Of a DNA stretch of 12,388 nt, positions 1 to 10,403 are shown piece by piece (position 1 is the first letter of the stretch; every line of letters starts with the position of its first letter). This stretch comes from Acidobacteriota bacterium (GTDB taxonomy: Bacteria; Acidobacteriota; Thermoanaerobaculia; Gp7-AA8). Where the stretch lies: positions 1-12,388 of the forward strand of contig QHVY01000040.1 of the NCBI GenBank assembly GCA_003223695.1, written 5' to 3'. The notes beneath the pieces are model-generated. The model did not search any database. It saw nothing but the letters and a program-made list of their open reading frames with translations, and was not told where the DNA came from. Made by a program: the position numbers and the translations under genes.

Positions 1-2528
<2,528 letters not shown>

Positions 2529-2534
2529 ACCTGT

Positions 2535-3776
2535 TCAATCCGAAGCGCGGAAGAGGACGATCAGTACGCCGATACCAATGATGATGAGGATGATGGCGAA
2601 GAGCAGATTCATGCGACCGCCCGCCTGCGGCTGATTTTGGGGGGGCGCCGTAGTTGTCGTCGTCGCTGTTGTCGCCGCCGGCGGAAGTGTCGTTGCAGTT
2701 GTCACCGTCGTTTCTGTAGGGGTCGGTTGGGGCACAGGCTTCATTGCCGGCGCCGGTGCTACAGGCTGCGCGACTGGAGCTGGCGCCAGCACTGGTGCAG
2801 GTGCTGGCATCGGTGCGGGCGTTGGTGCAGGCACTGGTGTGGGGGCGGGCGCCGGTGCAGCCACTGGTGCGGGCACTGGTGCGGGTGCGGGCGGCGGTGG
2901 AGTGGCTTCCGTAACGCGCGGTTTCGGCGGTGTCGTCGTCGCCTCGGCCACTTTCACCGGCTTTGGCTTTTTTGTCGTTTTTCGCGGTGTTGCACGCGCG
3001 GTCTTTCGCGCTGCAGGTTTTCGCGGCGCAGTCTTCCGCGGTGCCGCGCGCGCGATTTTGCGCGGTGCCGGTTTTTCCGGAACTGCCCGTGGGACAGGCT
3101 GCAGCGGCGCCGGCTGCACTCGCACGACGGGCGGTGGCGGTGCTTCGATGATTCGCGTCGGAGTGCGCACTCCGAGTCTGTCGAGTCTGCGGGCAGCCTC
3201 TGCCAACAGGAAGTGCCGAGTCTCTTCGGTCGGATAAACAATTTGTCCAGCGACATTCAACGTTTGGTTGGCGATGGATCGCGAGTAATCGGAATAACGG
3301 CGCATCATGCCGACAAAATCGGTGCTCGCATCAAAAAAAGCGCCCGTTGGAGATGTGAACTGGTAATCCCACAGCCGTTCCAGATCGCTGTAGACGTTGA
3401 GAACATCGTTCGCGGCACTGCGTTCGCCGCCGGCCGGGTACGAGGCGGTTGCCGATCGCGCGTCCGCTAGAGCCGCTTTGAACGCGTCGCGATCGTTTCG
3501 TTCCGCGGCCACCTGCACGCCGCGCAGTCGTGTCTTGAGATCGAGCGATGGAGGGGCCGCCGCACGCGGTGGCTTGGGCTCTTCGGTTTGTGTTTCCGCG
3601 ACGATGATGCGCGGCACGGCGGGCGCGAGCCCCTGCTCACACTCCGGCGGCACAGTCGATTGCGGTTTCGGGAGAACTTTGACTGTCGGATTGAGTTGGG
3701 CGGACGCGCTGAGAACGCTAAGCGCGGCAACGACGAAGGCGGACGACAACTTGGCCGGGCCTCGCACTCGGTTCAT
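2535..3776 (-). CDS. Exported Pro/Ala/Lys-rich linker protein with C-terminal membrane anchor
   Basis: I do not recognise a named family. The 413-residue protein starts with a signal peptide (hydrophobic 11-26, SASAQ cleavage-like). Residues about 77-205 form a mixed, mainly helical domain (RGVQVAAERNDRDAFKAALA, later YSDYSRSIANQT). Residues 237-273 are strongly basic with PRKTA/ARKTA-like repeats. Residues 294-345 are Pro-Ala repeats, 351-384 are Thr/Pro/Ala-rich, and 389-409 is one strong transmembrane helix followed by a tail of only RASD. Signal peptide plus C-terminal stop-transfer predicts that nearly the whole chain lies outside the cytoplasm. The Pro-Ala stretch resembles TonB-type periplasm-spanning linkers, but the anchor is at the opposite end. 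It sits 29 bases after the TPR gene and 6 bases before the M1 peptidase, so co-transcription is likely. No good Shine-Dalgarno is seen at ATG 3776. The gene is confident; the function is unknown (envelope spacer or cell-wall contact is inference). Confidence 0.85.
   Translation of the reverse strand: MNRVRGPAKLSSAFVVAALSVLSASAQLNPTVKVLPKPQSTVPPECEQGLAPAVPRIIVAETQTEEPKPPRAAAPPSLDLKTRLRGVQVAAERNDRDAFKAALADARSATASYPAGGERSAANDVLNVYSDLERLWDYQFTSPTGAFFDASTDFVGMMRRYSDYSRSIANQTLNVAGQIVYPTEETRHFLLAEAARRLDRLGVRTPTRIIEAPPPPVVRVQPAPLQPVPRAVPEKPAPRKIARAAPRKTAPRKPAARKTARATPRKTTKKPKPVKVAEATTTPPKPRVTEATPPPPAPAPVPAPVAAPAPAPTPVPAPTPAPMPAPAPVLAPAPVAQPVAPAPAMKPVPQPTPTETTVTTATTLPPAATTATTTTTAPPQNQPQAGGRMNLLFAIILIIIGIGVLIVLFRASD
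2742..2897 (-). repeat. Low-complexity Pro-Ala coding repeat
   Basis: This stretch encodes residues about 294-345 of the linker protein, degenerate PAP/PVPA/PAPT units read as hexanucleotide-like GGTGCG/GGCGCC variants on the plus strand. Units are imperfect, consistent with repeat expansion followed by drift. Such runs are prone to length changes and misassembly. Confidence 0.8.
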
Positions 3777-3805
3777 TCTACATGCTTACGGCATCTGCTC
3801 GATCT

Positions 3806-5224
3806 TCAAACGATATAACGGCCCGTCTCGTACAGGGCGACCGCTTTGTAGTAGCGCAGGTCCTCTTCTCCGCGCGCAAACGTGCCCAGTTTCTGGAACG
3901 CGCGGAGCGCGCCGGGAAAGTCGCCGGTGCGATAAAAACCGGTGGCGACGGCCGCGATCATTTCGCGTGGTGTGTTCGGCGCGTTCAGCAGCCGGGCGTA
4001 CATCGCGTTGGCTTCTTCGACGTCACCGGCGAGGGCCATGCCTTCTGCTCTGCGAACCGTGGCAACGGTCGTGCGGGCGACTTCCTGCGCAGCCGCGGCG
4101 CGGATCGCCTCGATCTGCGCCTGCGTTTGTTGCTCGATCGCTGCGCGCTCCGCTGCGATTTTCTCGGCCGCTTCTCTTTCCGCAGCCGCCCGTTCGGCAG
4201 CGATGCGCTCCTGCATCTGCTTCCCGATCGCCGCTCGCTCAGCGGCAATGCGCTGCTCTGCCTCTTTCTCGGCTTCCGCTCGCGCCGTGGCGATCCTCTG
4301 CTCGAGCTCGCGCTGCTGCTCAGGAGTGAGCGTGGTCGTTTGCGCTGTTTGCGCGGGCGGAGGCTGGGGCGGCGGCTGGGGCGGTGGCACACTCGCCACT
4401 GCAGCCACTGCGGTGTGCGGGGGGAGCAGCGCCGCCGGTGCAAGGCGCTTCATCACCGCATCGAAATCGGCCAGATCGGACGCGAGCGGAAGAGAGGCGT
4501 ACGTCGGGGCGATGCTCTCCGCGGTCATGAGACGTTGAATCTGCTCGCGTGCTTCGGCATCGCGTCCGAGCTTCGCATAGGACATGGCGAGATAGATGAC
4601 GGCGGTCTCGAATTTCGGCAGCGATTCGAATTTGCCGCTATTCACATACGTCTGCGTCTGCTCAGGCGTGAGGATCGCGTCCGCGGCCGCGCGAAGATCG
4701 TTGATCGCATCCGCGTATCGACCTGCCTGATAACTCGCGCGGCCACGTGCGAGCAGATCGTCCGGCGTGACAGGAGGCGCCTGCGTGGTCTGGGTCTGGG
4801 TAGTTTGCGCGATTTGTATCGGCGCGGTGCCCGCCGCCACACGGCTTCGGAGATTTTCAAAATCGGCCAAATCCGAGCCAAGCGACAGAGTCGCGTATGT
4901 GGGGGCAATCGTTTCAGCAATTGCGAGACGTTGAATCTGCTCGCGCGATTCGGCATCGCGTCCGAGCTTCGCATACGACATGGCGAGGTAGATGACCGCG
5001 GTCTCGAATTTCGGCAGTGATTCGAACTTGCCGCTATTCACGTACGTTTGCATCTGCTCAGGCGTGAGGATCGCGTCCGCTGCGGCGCGAAGATCGTTGA
5101 CCGCATCCGCATATCGACCTGCCTGATAACTCGCGCGGCCGCGTGCGAGGAGATCGTCCGGCGTGACGGCAGGCGCCTGTGCCATCACCAGGCATCCGGC
5201 GAACAATGCGATTGTCGCGCGCAC
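3806..5224 (-). CDS. Exported TPR/coiled-coil protein with an internal duplicated domain
   Basis: The 472-residue protein has a short signal peptide (MRATIALFAGCLVMAQA). Two near-identical TPR-like domains of 103 residues follow at 20-122 and 152-254, differing at 9 positions, each with ARGRASYQAGRYADA and AVIYLAMSYAKLGRDAE helices. They are joined by a Gln/Thr linker. After a Pro/Gln spacer (280-292), residues 300-385 form an Ala/Glu/Arg/Gln coiled coil with recurring RIAAERAA units, TolA-like in composition. A final TPR-like pair (388-470, ANAMYARLLNAP, GDFPGALRAFQKLG) closes it. TPR domains bind proteins, so a periplasmic scaffold role is inferred; no enzyme motif is seen. Start: GTG at 5224, with an in-frame TGA three codons upstream and AGGAG at 5236-5240 (11-base spacing, rather long). 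It is the first gene of the operon with the linker protein and the M1 peptidase. Confidence 0.88.
   Translation of the reverse strand: MRATIALFAGCLVMAQAPAVTPDDLLARGRASYQAGRYADAVNDLRAAADAILTPEQMQTYVNSGKFESLPKFETAVIYLAMSYAKLGRDAESREQIQRLAIAETIAPTYATLSLGSDLADFENLRSRVAAGTAPIQIAQTTQTQTTQAPPVTPDDLLARGRASYQAGRYADAINDLRAAADAILTPEQTQTYVNSGKFESLPKFETAVIYLAMSYAKLGRDAEAREQIQRLMTAESIAPTYASLPLASDLADFDAVMKRLAPAALLPPHTAVAAVASVPPPQPPPQPPPAQTAQTTTLTPEQQRELEQRIATARAEAEKEAEQRIAAERAAIGKQMQERIAAERAAAEREAAEKIAAERAAIEQQTQAQIEAIRAAAAQEVARTTVATVRRAEGMALAGDVEEANAMYARLLNAPNTPREMIAAVATGFYRTGDFPGALRAFQKLGTFARGEEDLRYYKAVALYETGRYIV
4463..4771 (-). repeat. Internal direct duplication, copy 2
   Basis: Encodes residues 152-254 of the TPR protein, in the same phase as copy 1. 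Both copies start at a VTPDDLLARG block and end at DLADF, after which the sequences diverge completely (ENLRSRV against DAVMKRL). Confidence 0.9.
4859..5167 (-). repeat. Internal direct duplication, copy 1
   Basis: Encodes residues 20-122 of the TPR protein. It is repeated 396 bases further along the gene (4463-4771). The protein copies match at 94 of 103 positions, so the event is recent or homogenised by recombination. Confidence 0.9.
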
Positions 5225-5386
5225 GCTTGATCAGTCTCCTGCGAAAGGGCTTTCGTTTCAAGTGTTCTGGAGTGCTATGCTCGCCGCGGTGCCGCCCCGA
5301 CGCCGTGACTTCGCCCGACGCTTCGAACGCCACGCCGGTTTCCGGGCCGGTGCGGCACCTTCTCTGCACCCACCCGCAGCGGCGGA
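5225..5386. promoter_or_regulatory. Divergent intergenic spacer (TPR operon / debranching enzyme)
   Basis: This 162-base gap lies between two outward-facing genes and must hold both promoters. The minus-strand ribosome site AGGAG is at 5236-5240, and beside it is the small palindrome CGAAAG-GG-CTTTCG at 5242-5255. A TATGCT box at 5276-5281 is a weak plus-strand -10 candidate without a good -35. I see no convincing sigma-70 promoter for the operon. The rest is GC-rich without a credible gene. Confidence 0.4.
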
Positions 5387-7432
5387 ATGAATAGAGTCAC
5401 AGAGACCGTCGCGCAACCCGTCCAAGCCGGCTGGAAGCGAGGCGATGCGCTCGACGCGCTCCTCACCCGCGAATGGTTGGTGACCAACGCACTCGGCGGA
5501 TACGCCTCGGGTTCACTCGGCGGCGCATGCACGCGCCGCTTTCACGGACACCTCATCGCCGCTCTTCCTGCGCCCCTCGGCCGAACCATGATGCTCAATC
5601 ATCTCGAGGAGGTCATCGAAGCAAACGACGTTTGTTATCGCCTCAGCGGCGACGAACACGGCGGCGGGAAAGAGATCGCCTACCCCGAAGCAGGCTTCCT
5701 GCAAGAGGTCGTCCTCGAATGCGGCATGCCGGTCTGGAGATTTTTCAAGAACGGCATCCGCATCGAAAAACGCGTGCTGATGCCGCACCTTCAGAACACC
5801 GCCTACATCATTTATCGTCTGATCGAGAGTCCGCAGCCTTTGAAATTGAAAGTGCGGCCCTCACTTCATTTCCGACCGCACGAAGGCCTGCTGACGGCGC
5901 CGGTGGCGGCACAGTGGTCGGTGCGCCTTCCGAAAGATCATGAGGCGGAGATCGACGACGGGCGGAAATTTCCCCAACTGCGGCTTTTGCTTTTCGGACC
6001 GAACGCGCATTTGCGGCAGGATGTCCGCACGTTCGAACACGTGCTCTACCGGGTGGAGAAGAGCCGAGGGTATGAGTACGAGGGGCCGCTGTGGAGTCCG
6101 GGAGTCATCGAAGCGGACCTCAAACCTGGCGACGACGCCGGAATCGTCGCCTCGGTCGAGCGGTGGGAGGTCCTCCGCGCGCTCGATTACAACGACGCGG
6201 TGCAGGCGGAAATCGATCGCCATCGCCGGCTGCTATCGGTGGCATCGATCGATCCGTCGCGCGAATTCGCCGCGCAGCTCGTGCTCGCGGCCGACCAGTT
6301 CATCATTCATCCACACACCCGCGTCGCGGACGAAGCGCGCGTGCGCGCCGCGGGCGACGAGCCGCGCACTGTGATCGCCGGATACCATTGGTTCACCGAC
6401 TGGGGCCGCGACACGATGGTCAGCCTCGAAGGACTGACTCTCTGCGCCGGACGTTATCGCGAGGCAGGCAACATTCTTCGCACATTCGCCTCGTACATCA
6501 AAGACGGTCTGATCCCGAATCTTTTTCCCGAAGGACAACACGCCGGCCTTTATCACACTGCCGATGCAACCATGTGGTTTTTCCACGCGGTGTGGAGGTA
6601 CTTCAAGGCAACGAACGATCACGAAACCGTGCGATCGCTCATCCCCAAACTGATCGACATCATGGATCACCACGTGGCAGGCACCGACTTCAACATCCAT
6701 GTCGATCCGAAAGATGGCCTTCTCGCGCAGGGAGCGGAGGGTTACCAGCTCACATGGATGGACGCGAAGGTCGACGATTGGGTGGTTACTCCTCGCCGCG
6801 GCAAAGCGGTCGAGATCAACGCGCTGTACTACAACGCGCTGCGCATTCTCGAACAATTGCTGCTCCTGCAGGAGGATTTGGAAGGAGCGCGGCGATTCGA
6901 CGATCTCGCCTCTCGGGCGCGAGTTTCGTTCAATGAGCGGTTCTGGTACAACGATGGTCAATATCTTTACGACGTCGTGGATGCAAACGACGCATCGCTC
7001 CGGCCTAATCAGATCTTCGCCGTCTCGCTCGATTTTCCCGTGCTCGACGAGGCGCGATGGAAACGAGTCGTCGACGTTGTGTCCGATGCACTGTTGACGC
7101 CGTACGGCTTGCGGTCGCTCTCAAAAGACAATCCCGACTACAAACCGGCATATGACGGCGATCTTCGCGCGCGCGACGCCGCATACCATCAAGGAACTGT
7201 CTGGGCCTGGCTCATCGGGCCGTTCATTGACGCCTGGCTCAAAGTGCATCCGACCGACACCGCCGGCGCACTGCGACTTCTCGACGGCTTCAAACCGCAT
7301 CTCGCTCAGGCCTGCATCGGAACGATCAGCGAGATCTTCGATGCCGAGCCCCCCTACCACCCGCGCGGCTGCGCCGCTCAAGCGTGGAGCGTGGCGGAAG
7401 TTTTACGGTGTCTTCATAAATTGAAGGCTTAG
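5387..7432 (+). CDS. Glycogen debranching enzyme, GH133 amylo-alpha-1,6-glucosidase type
   Basis: Cytosolic enzyme of glycogen/maltodextrin breakdown that hydrolyses alpha-1,6 branch stubs. The 681 residues are the usual size of the bacterial/archaeal form. An N-terminal GDE_N-type beta domain spans about 25-260 (LVTNALGGYASGSLGG, TRRFHGHLIA, IRIEKRVLMPH). The (alpha/alpha)6 catalytic domain spans about 295-676 with the diagnostic blocks YHWFTDWGRDTM (333-344), HTADATMWFF (390-399), TWMDAK (456-461), GKAVEINALYYNAL (472-485), YHQGTVWAWLIGP (600-612) and AAQAWSVAEVLR (663-674). The acidic residues in the WGRD, MDAK and VEIN blocks are the likely active-site carboxylates. ATG at 5387 is preceded only by a weak purine stretch (GGCGGA), so translation may be modest or the start slightly different; residues from TREWLVTNALGG on are family-like whichever start is used. 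It is transcribed alone, away from the peptidase operon, and no other glycogen gene is in view. Confidence 0.95.
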   Translation: MNRVTETVAQPVQAGWKRGDALDALLTREWLVTNALGGYASGSLGGACTRRFHGHLIAALPAPLGRTMMLNHLEEVIEANDVCYRLSGDEHGGGKEIAYPEAGFLQEVVLECGMPVWRFFKNGIRIEKRVLMPHLQNTAYIIYRLIESPQPLKLKVRPSLHFRPHEGLLTAPVAAQWSVRLPKDHEAEIDDGRKFPQLRLLLFGPNAHLRQDVRTFEHVLYRVEKSRGYEYEGPLWSPGVIEADLKPGDDAGIVASVERWEVLRALDYNDAVQAEIDRHRRLLSVASIDPSREFAAQLVLAADQFIIHPHTRVADEARVRAAGDEPRTVIAGYHWFTDWGRDTMVSLEGLTLCAGRYREAGNILRTFASYIKDGLIPNLFPEGQHAGLYHTADATMWFFHAVWRYFKATNDHETVRSLIPKLIDIMDHHVAGTDFNIHVDPKDGLLAQGAEGYQLTWMDAKVDDWVVTPRRGKAVEINALYYNALRILEQLLLLQEDLEGARRFDDLASRARVSFNERFWYNDGQYLYDVVDANDASLRPNQIFAVSLDFPVLDEARWKRVVDVVSDALLTPYGLRSLSKDNPDYKPAYDGDLRARDAAYHQGTVWAWLIGPFIDAWLKVHPTDTAGALRLLDGFKPHLAQACIGTISEIFDAEPPYHPRGCAAQAWSVAEVLRCLHKLKA

Positions 7433-7434
7433 AT

Positions 7435-7494
7435 CACCACAGAGAGAACGGAGAGGACGGAGACGTCTCCGTGCTCTCCGTGCTCTCAGTGGTG
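7435..7494. repeat. 60-bp palindromic intergenic element, probable bidirectional terminator
   Basis: Two 30-base arms (7435-7464 and 7465-7494) are inverted copies matching at 27 of 30 positions with no spacer. Each arm is built from 9-base units of the type nACGGAGAG. It begins two bases after the debranching-enzyme stop and ends seven bases before the M20 stop, so it fills the convergent junction. A strong RNA hairpin would form from either strand, but there is no U-tract. I know similar CACAGAG/ACGGAG palindromes as dispersed intergenic elements in soil bacterial genomes, and treat this as one of that kind. Confidence 0.85.
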
Positions 7495-7501
7495 AACAAC
7501 T

Positions 7502-8782
7502 TCATCGCAAGAGCTCGAGCACCGAAAGCGTCATGGCCTTCACCGCGCCGCGAATCGTGGCGTCGGGCACCGGCGCGAACTCGCTTGAATGCAGCGACGG
7601 CAGCCGCGCGCCGGAGGCGATCTTCGCCGGATCGACGGCGCCGACGTTCAACATGCAAATCGGGATCTTGCCGTCGAGGCCGAAGCGCCCGAAGTCCTCG
7701 CTCACCATGAGCGGATCGACCTGCACCACATTCCTGTCGCCCATGTCGCGCTTGAGCGCGCGGGCGAGACGTTCCGTCAGCGCCGGATCGTTGTAAGTCG
7801 CGTCAGCGGATTCGGCCCGATTGATCTCGACGATCGGCGCGCGATCGTCGGGAATGCCTGCGGCGAGCGCAATCCCCTTCGGCACGCGCTCGATGGATGC
7901 CAGCACTCGTTTGCGTACTTCGGGTTTGAACGTGCGGACAGTGAGCAAAAGACTCACCTCGTCAGGAATGATGTTCCTTTTCGTGCCGCCGTGAATTGCG
8001 CCGACGGTGACCACGACCGGATCGAGCGGCGAGTTCTCGCGGCTGACGATCGTCTGCAGCGCGAGCACAACTTCAGCCGCAACGACGACTGGATCTTTTG
8101 TCAGCTCCGGTCGCGCTCCGTGTCCACCGAGGCCGCGAATGGTGATGTTCACGGCGTCGGTGTTGGCCATGAAGAAGCCGGGACAATAGGCGATCTGACC
8201 CGCGGGCAGCGACGAGTTGTCATGAATGGCGATCGCGTATGTTGGCCGCGCGAATCGTTCGTACAGCCGGTCGCGCATCATCGCTGCCGCTCCTTGAACG
8301 ACCTCCTCCGCCGGTTGTCCGATCAGCATCACCGTCCCATGCCATCGATCTTTGATTTGCGCGAGAATAGTTGCGGTGCCGATCAGCGTCGCCATGTGAA
8401 TGTCGTGTCCGCACGCGTGCATGACATTCGCGATGCGGCTCGCGTACGGCAGACCGGTTTGCTCCTGCACGGGCAACGCATCCATGTCGGTGCGCACCAG
8501 GACCACCGGCCCGTCGCCGTTCTTCATCATCGCCACGACGCCGTAGCACGTCTTGCCTGCCTGCTGATAATCGCCAATGTGATCGGCGACGGTGTATCCG
8601 AGCGCGCGCAGTTGAGTGGCAACCATCGCCGATGTCTTCTCTTCCTGCATCGACACCTCCGGACTCGTGTGCAGCGTCTTGTAGGTGTCGATCAGCGACG
8701 GCAGCTCGCGTTCGATCATCGAATCGATTGGTTGCGCCGCCGCGGTGGTGGCAGCGAGAAGGATGAGTGCAAGGGCTTTCAT
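7502..8782 (-). CDS. Exported M20-family peptidase / amidohydrolase (M20D-like)
   Basis: M20 metal-dependent hydrolases cleave N-acyl or aminoacyl amide bonds; the M20D branch includes hippurate, N-acetyl amino acid and IAA-amino acid hydrolases. From ATG 8782 the protein is 426 residues with a signal peptide (MKALALILLAATTAAAQ). Motifs in order: RTDMDALPV (97-105), MHACGHD (121-127, with the metal-binding Cys124 typical of M20D), PAEE (157-160), HDNSSLPAG (187-195), the dimerisation/lid start GGHGARPE (219-226), SEDFG (361-365) and LHSSEF (397-402). All expected metal and catalytic positions are present. An in-frame ATG at 8797 would add MGRIL, but 8782 has GGGAAGA six bases upstream and gives a cleaner signal peptide. 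ATG 8782 overlaps a TGA in the frame where the cyclase gene should end. Export suggests scavenging or envelope peptide processing; the substrate is unknown. Confidence 0.93.
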   Translation of the reverse strand: MKALALILLAATTAAAQPIDSMIERELPSLIDTYKTLHTSPEVSMQEEKTSAMVATQLRALGYTVADHIGDYQQAGKTCYGVVAMMKNGDGPVVLVRTDMDALPVQEQTGLPYASRIANVMHACGHDIHMATLIGTATILAQIKDRWHGTVMLIGQPAEEVVQGAAAMMRDRLYERFARPTYAIAIHDNSSLPAGQIAYCPGFFMANTDAVNITIRGLGGHGARPELTKDPVVVAAEVVLALQTIVSRENSPLDPVVVTVGAIHGGTKRNIIPDEVSLLLTVRTFKPEVRKRVLASIERVPKGIALAAGIPDDRAPIVEINRAESADATYNDPALTERLARALKRDMGDRNVVQVDPLMVSEDFGRFGLDGKIPICMLNVGAVDPAKIASGARLPSLHSSEFAPVPDATIRGAVKAMTLSVLELLR

Positions 8783-10403
8783 GAGGATTCTTCCCATGTT
8801 TCTTCGCGAAGTACAGCGCGGCGTCGGCGCGCGCGATCAGATCCGTCGATGTCGTTCCGTCGCTCGGGAAAACGGCAACGCCGATGCTCGCCGTCACGCG
8901 CAGCGTGCGCCGCAGTTGAGGAATCACGAACTCGCGCCGCTCGATCAGCTCGCGCATGCGGTTCGCCGCTTCCTTCGCCGATGCCGCTGGCGTATCGGGG
9001 AAAATCAACGCGAATTCTTCACCGCCGTAGCGGGCAACGACATCGCTTTCGCGGTTTTGCATGAGCTCTTCGACGAGACCTTTGAGAATGACATCGCCGA
9101 CCGGATGCCCGAACGTGTCATTGATCCTTTTGAAATTGTCGATGTCGAGCATGCAGAGGGCGAGTTGATTGCCGGTGCGCTTGTGACGGTTGAGCTCTTT
9201 CGCGAACGCCTCCTGGAAATAGCGATAGTTGTAGGCCGGTGTCAGGCCGTCGATGAACGTCAGCCGCCGGATCTCTCCATAGCGCTGCGCGGACTCGATT
9301 GCCATGACCGCCTGCACCGCGAAAATCTCCAGCGTTCGCACGCGCTCGATCCGCGGCCCTTCTCCACTGCGCGAGTGCGCCGACAGATATCCGATTGTTT
9401 CTCCGGCGCTGACGAGCGGGACGAGGACGACGTCATTCTTGAGCCAGGCATCCGGACCGGTGCGAGGAATAACATATGAGTTTAATATACGGTATTTAGT
9501 ATCAATAAATGGCCTAATCTCTTGAGAAGCGAGAGGCTTGCCCCGCATCTCCTCCCAGGCCGCGGAATCAATGCCCGCTTGAGCGCGGCGGACGAATTCG
9601 TCGCGACGCGGATCGCGAACCGCGAAGACGACGGCATCAAATTCCAGTGCGTTGCGGATCGCCATGGCTACGCGAGTGAGGCTGTCTTCGATATCGGTCG
9701 ATGCGATGAGGCTCGTGGAAAGCTCGAGAATCGTCGACATCGTTGCCGCGTTGCGCTCGAGCTCCGCGTTTTTCGCGACCATGTTCAACCGCAACAACTG
9801 GTCGTCGAGCGAGACTGCCGTCTGATTCACGAGGAGCGTCAACAGATTCAAGCTGCCGCCCTGCAGAATCGCGCGATCTTCAGTCTCGTACACCAGAATG
9901 CCGTGAATCGCGGCCGCAGTCTGGATGCCGATGATCACCTGAATTGCAGGCTCGGGCGCGAGCGGAAAGCGACGCAGCTCGTTCTGAAACACAAATGGAC
10001 GATTCGGCGCTGACTGTGCGAACCCCGCGGACTCGACCCAGCGAATCAATTCCTGATCCGACGGAAGGCATTCGCCGAAGCGATAGACCGTCGTGCCGCT
10101 CACGGGCTCGACGTCCCATGTCACCACTGCCGCCGCCTTGAGACGAGCGAGCTTGCTGAGCAGCGCGACGATCTGGCGGATCGTTTCGCCTTCTGTCTCG
10201 GCCAGAAGAACCGACGTCGCGCTTTCGGTCAGAATCGACAGCTCCCGATTGCGACGGACAAGCTCCGCGTTTCTTTCCGCGATCCGCATCTCGCGCCGCA
10301 TCGTGTACGCGATCAGCAGCAGCGGCAGAAGAGCGATTGCCAATCCAGCATGGCCATAAGCGACATCACTCATCACTTCCATCGCCACGATCGGCGTGAT
10401 CAC
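8779..10403 (-). CDS. GAF-GAF-GGDEF diguanylate cyclase (main part of a frame-split gene)
   Basis: Makes c-di-GMP from two GTP. From GTG 10403 the frame encodes the last transmembrane segment (19-34), a linker, two GAF-like sensor domains (about 55-205 and 215-375) and a GGDEF domain (380-539). The active site is GGEEF at 460-464. The product-inhibition I-site RESD (451-454) sits five residues before it, and SIGVAVFP (506-513) and ADAALYFAKKHGKN (526-539) mark the C-terminal end. All catalytic parts are intact. The domain's natural end is at about 8787, but the frame runs open to 8220 across the M20 gene as low-quality Arg/His-rich sequence. One extra base near 8785 would stop it at TGA 8779-8781, overlapping the M20 start as ATGA; I use that end. 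The N-terminal membrane domain lies in another frame (10400-10834). GTG 10403 is unlikely to be the true start. Together the reconstructed protein is about 685 residues. Confidence 0.88.
8783..8787 (-). other. Candidate one-base deletion at the end of the cyclase gene
   Basis: Coding strand AATCCTCATGA. The cyclase frame reads KN, then PHESPCTH, past the normal GGDEF end. Adding one base to the CC pair gives a stop (TGA, 8779-8781) two codons after the end of the domain and creates the ATGA overlap with the M20 start. Confidence 0.6.
9478..9521. other. AT-rich codon patch inside the second GAF domain
   Basis: About 30% GC (13 of 44 bases) inside a roughly 60% GC gene. The reading frame is intact (IRPFIDTKYRILNSYVI) but uses ATT, ATA, TTA, ACT, TAT and GTT codons that neighbouring sequence avoids. 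Confidence 0.7.

Noticed and set aside
2742..2897. Repeat pattern resembling a short tandem array or CRISPR
   Set aside because: Units are about 6 bases, imperfect and in-frame coding for Pro-Ala; there are no constant repeats with unique spacers.
2958..3068. Histone H1-like PRKTA repeats suggesting a DNA-binding protein
   Set aside because: The protein has a signal peptide and a C-terminal anchor, so this segment should be outside the cytoplasm; composition alone does not show DNA binding.
3782..5020. Long plus-strand frame of 412 codons
   Set aside because: Antisense to the TPR gene; its apparent internal repeats merely mirror the duplicated TPR domain.
5242..5255. Small palindrome as an operator
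   Set aside because: A six-base arm with a 2-base loop is easily expected by chance; there is no second copy and no regulator gene nearby.
7434..7658. Minus-strand frame with a TTESTESTET-like end
   Set aside because: This is the 9-base units of the palindrome read as codons, overlapping the M20 C-terminus; it is not a gene.
8220..8786. Open continuation of the cyclase frame over the M20 gene (about 189 residues)
   Set aside because: It begins right after the natural GGDEF end, is Arg/His/Gly-rich with no domain, and lies wholly over a well-conserved M20 gene in another frame; it is best explained by a lost stop.
7589..9064. Long plus-strand frame of 491 codons
   Set aside because: It is antisense to the M20 and cyclase genes, is Arg/His-rich and has no recognisable domain; typical GC-rich shadow.
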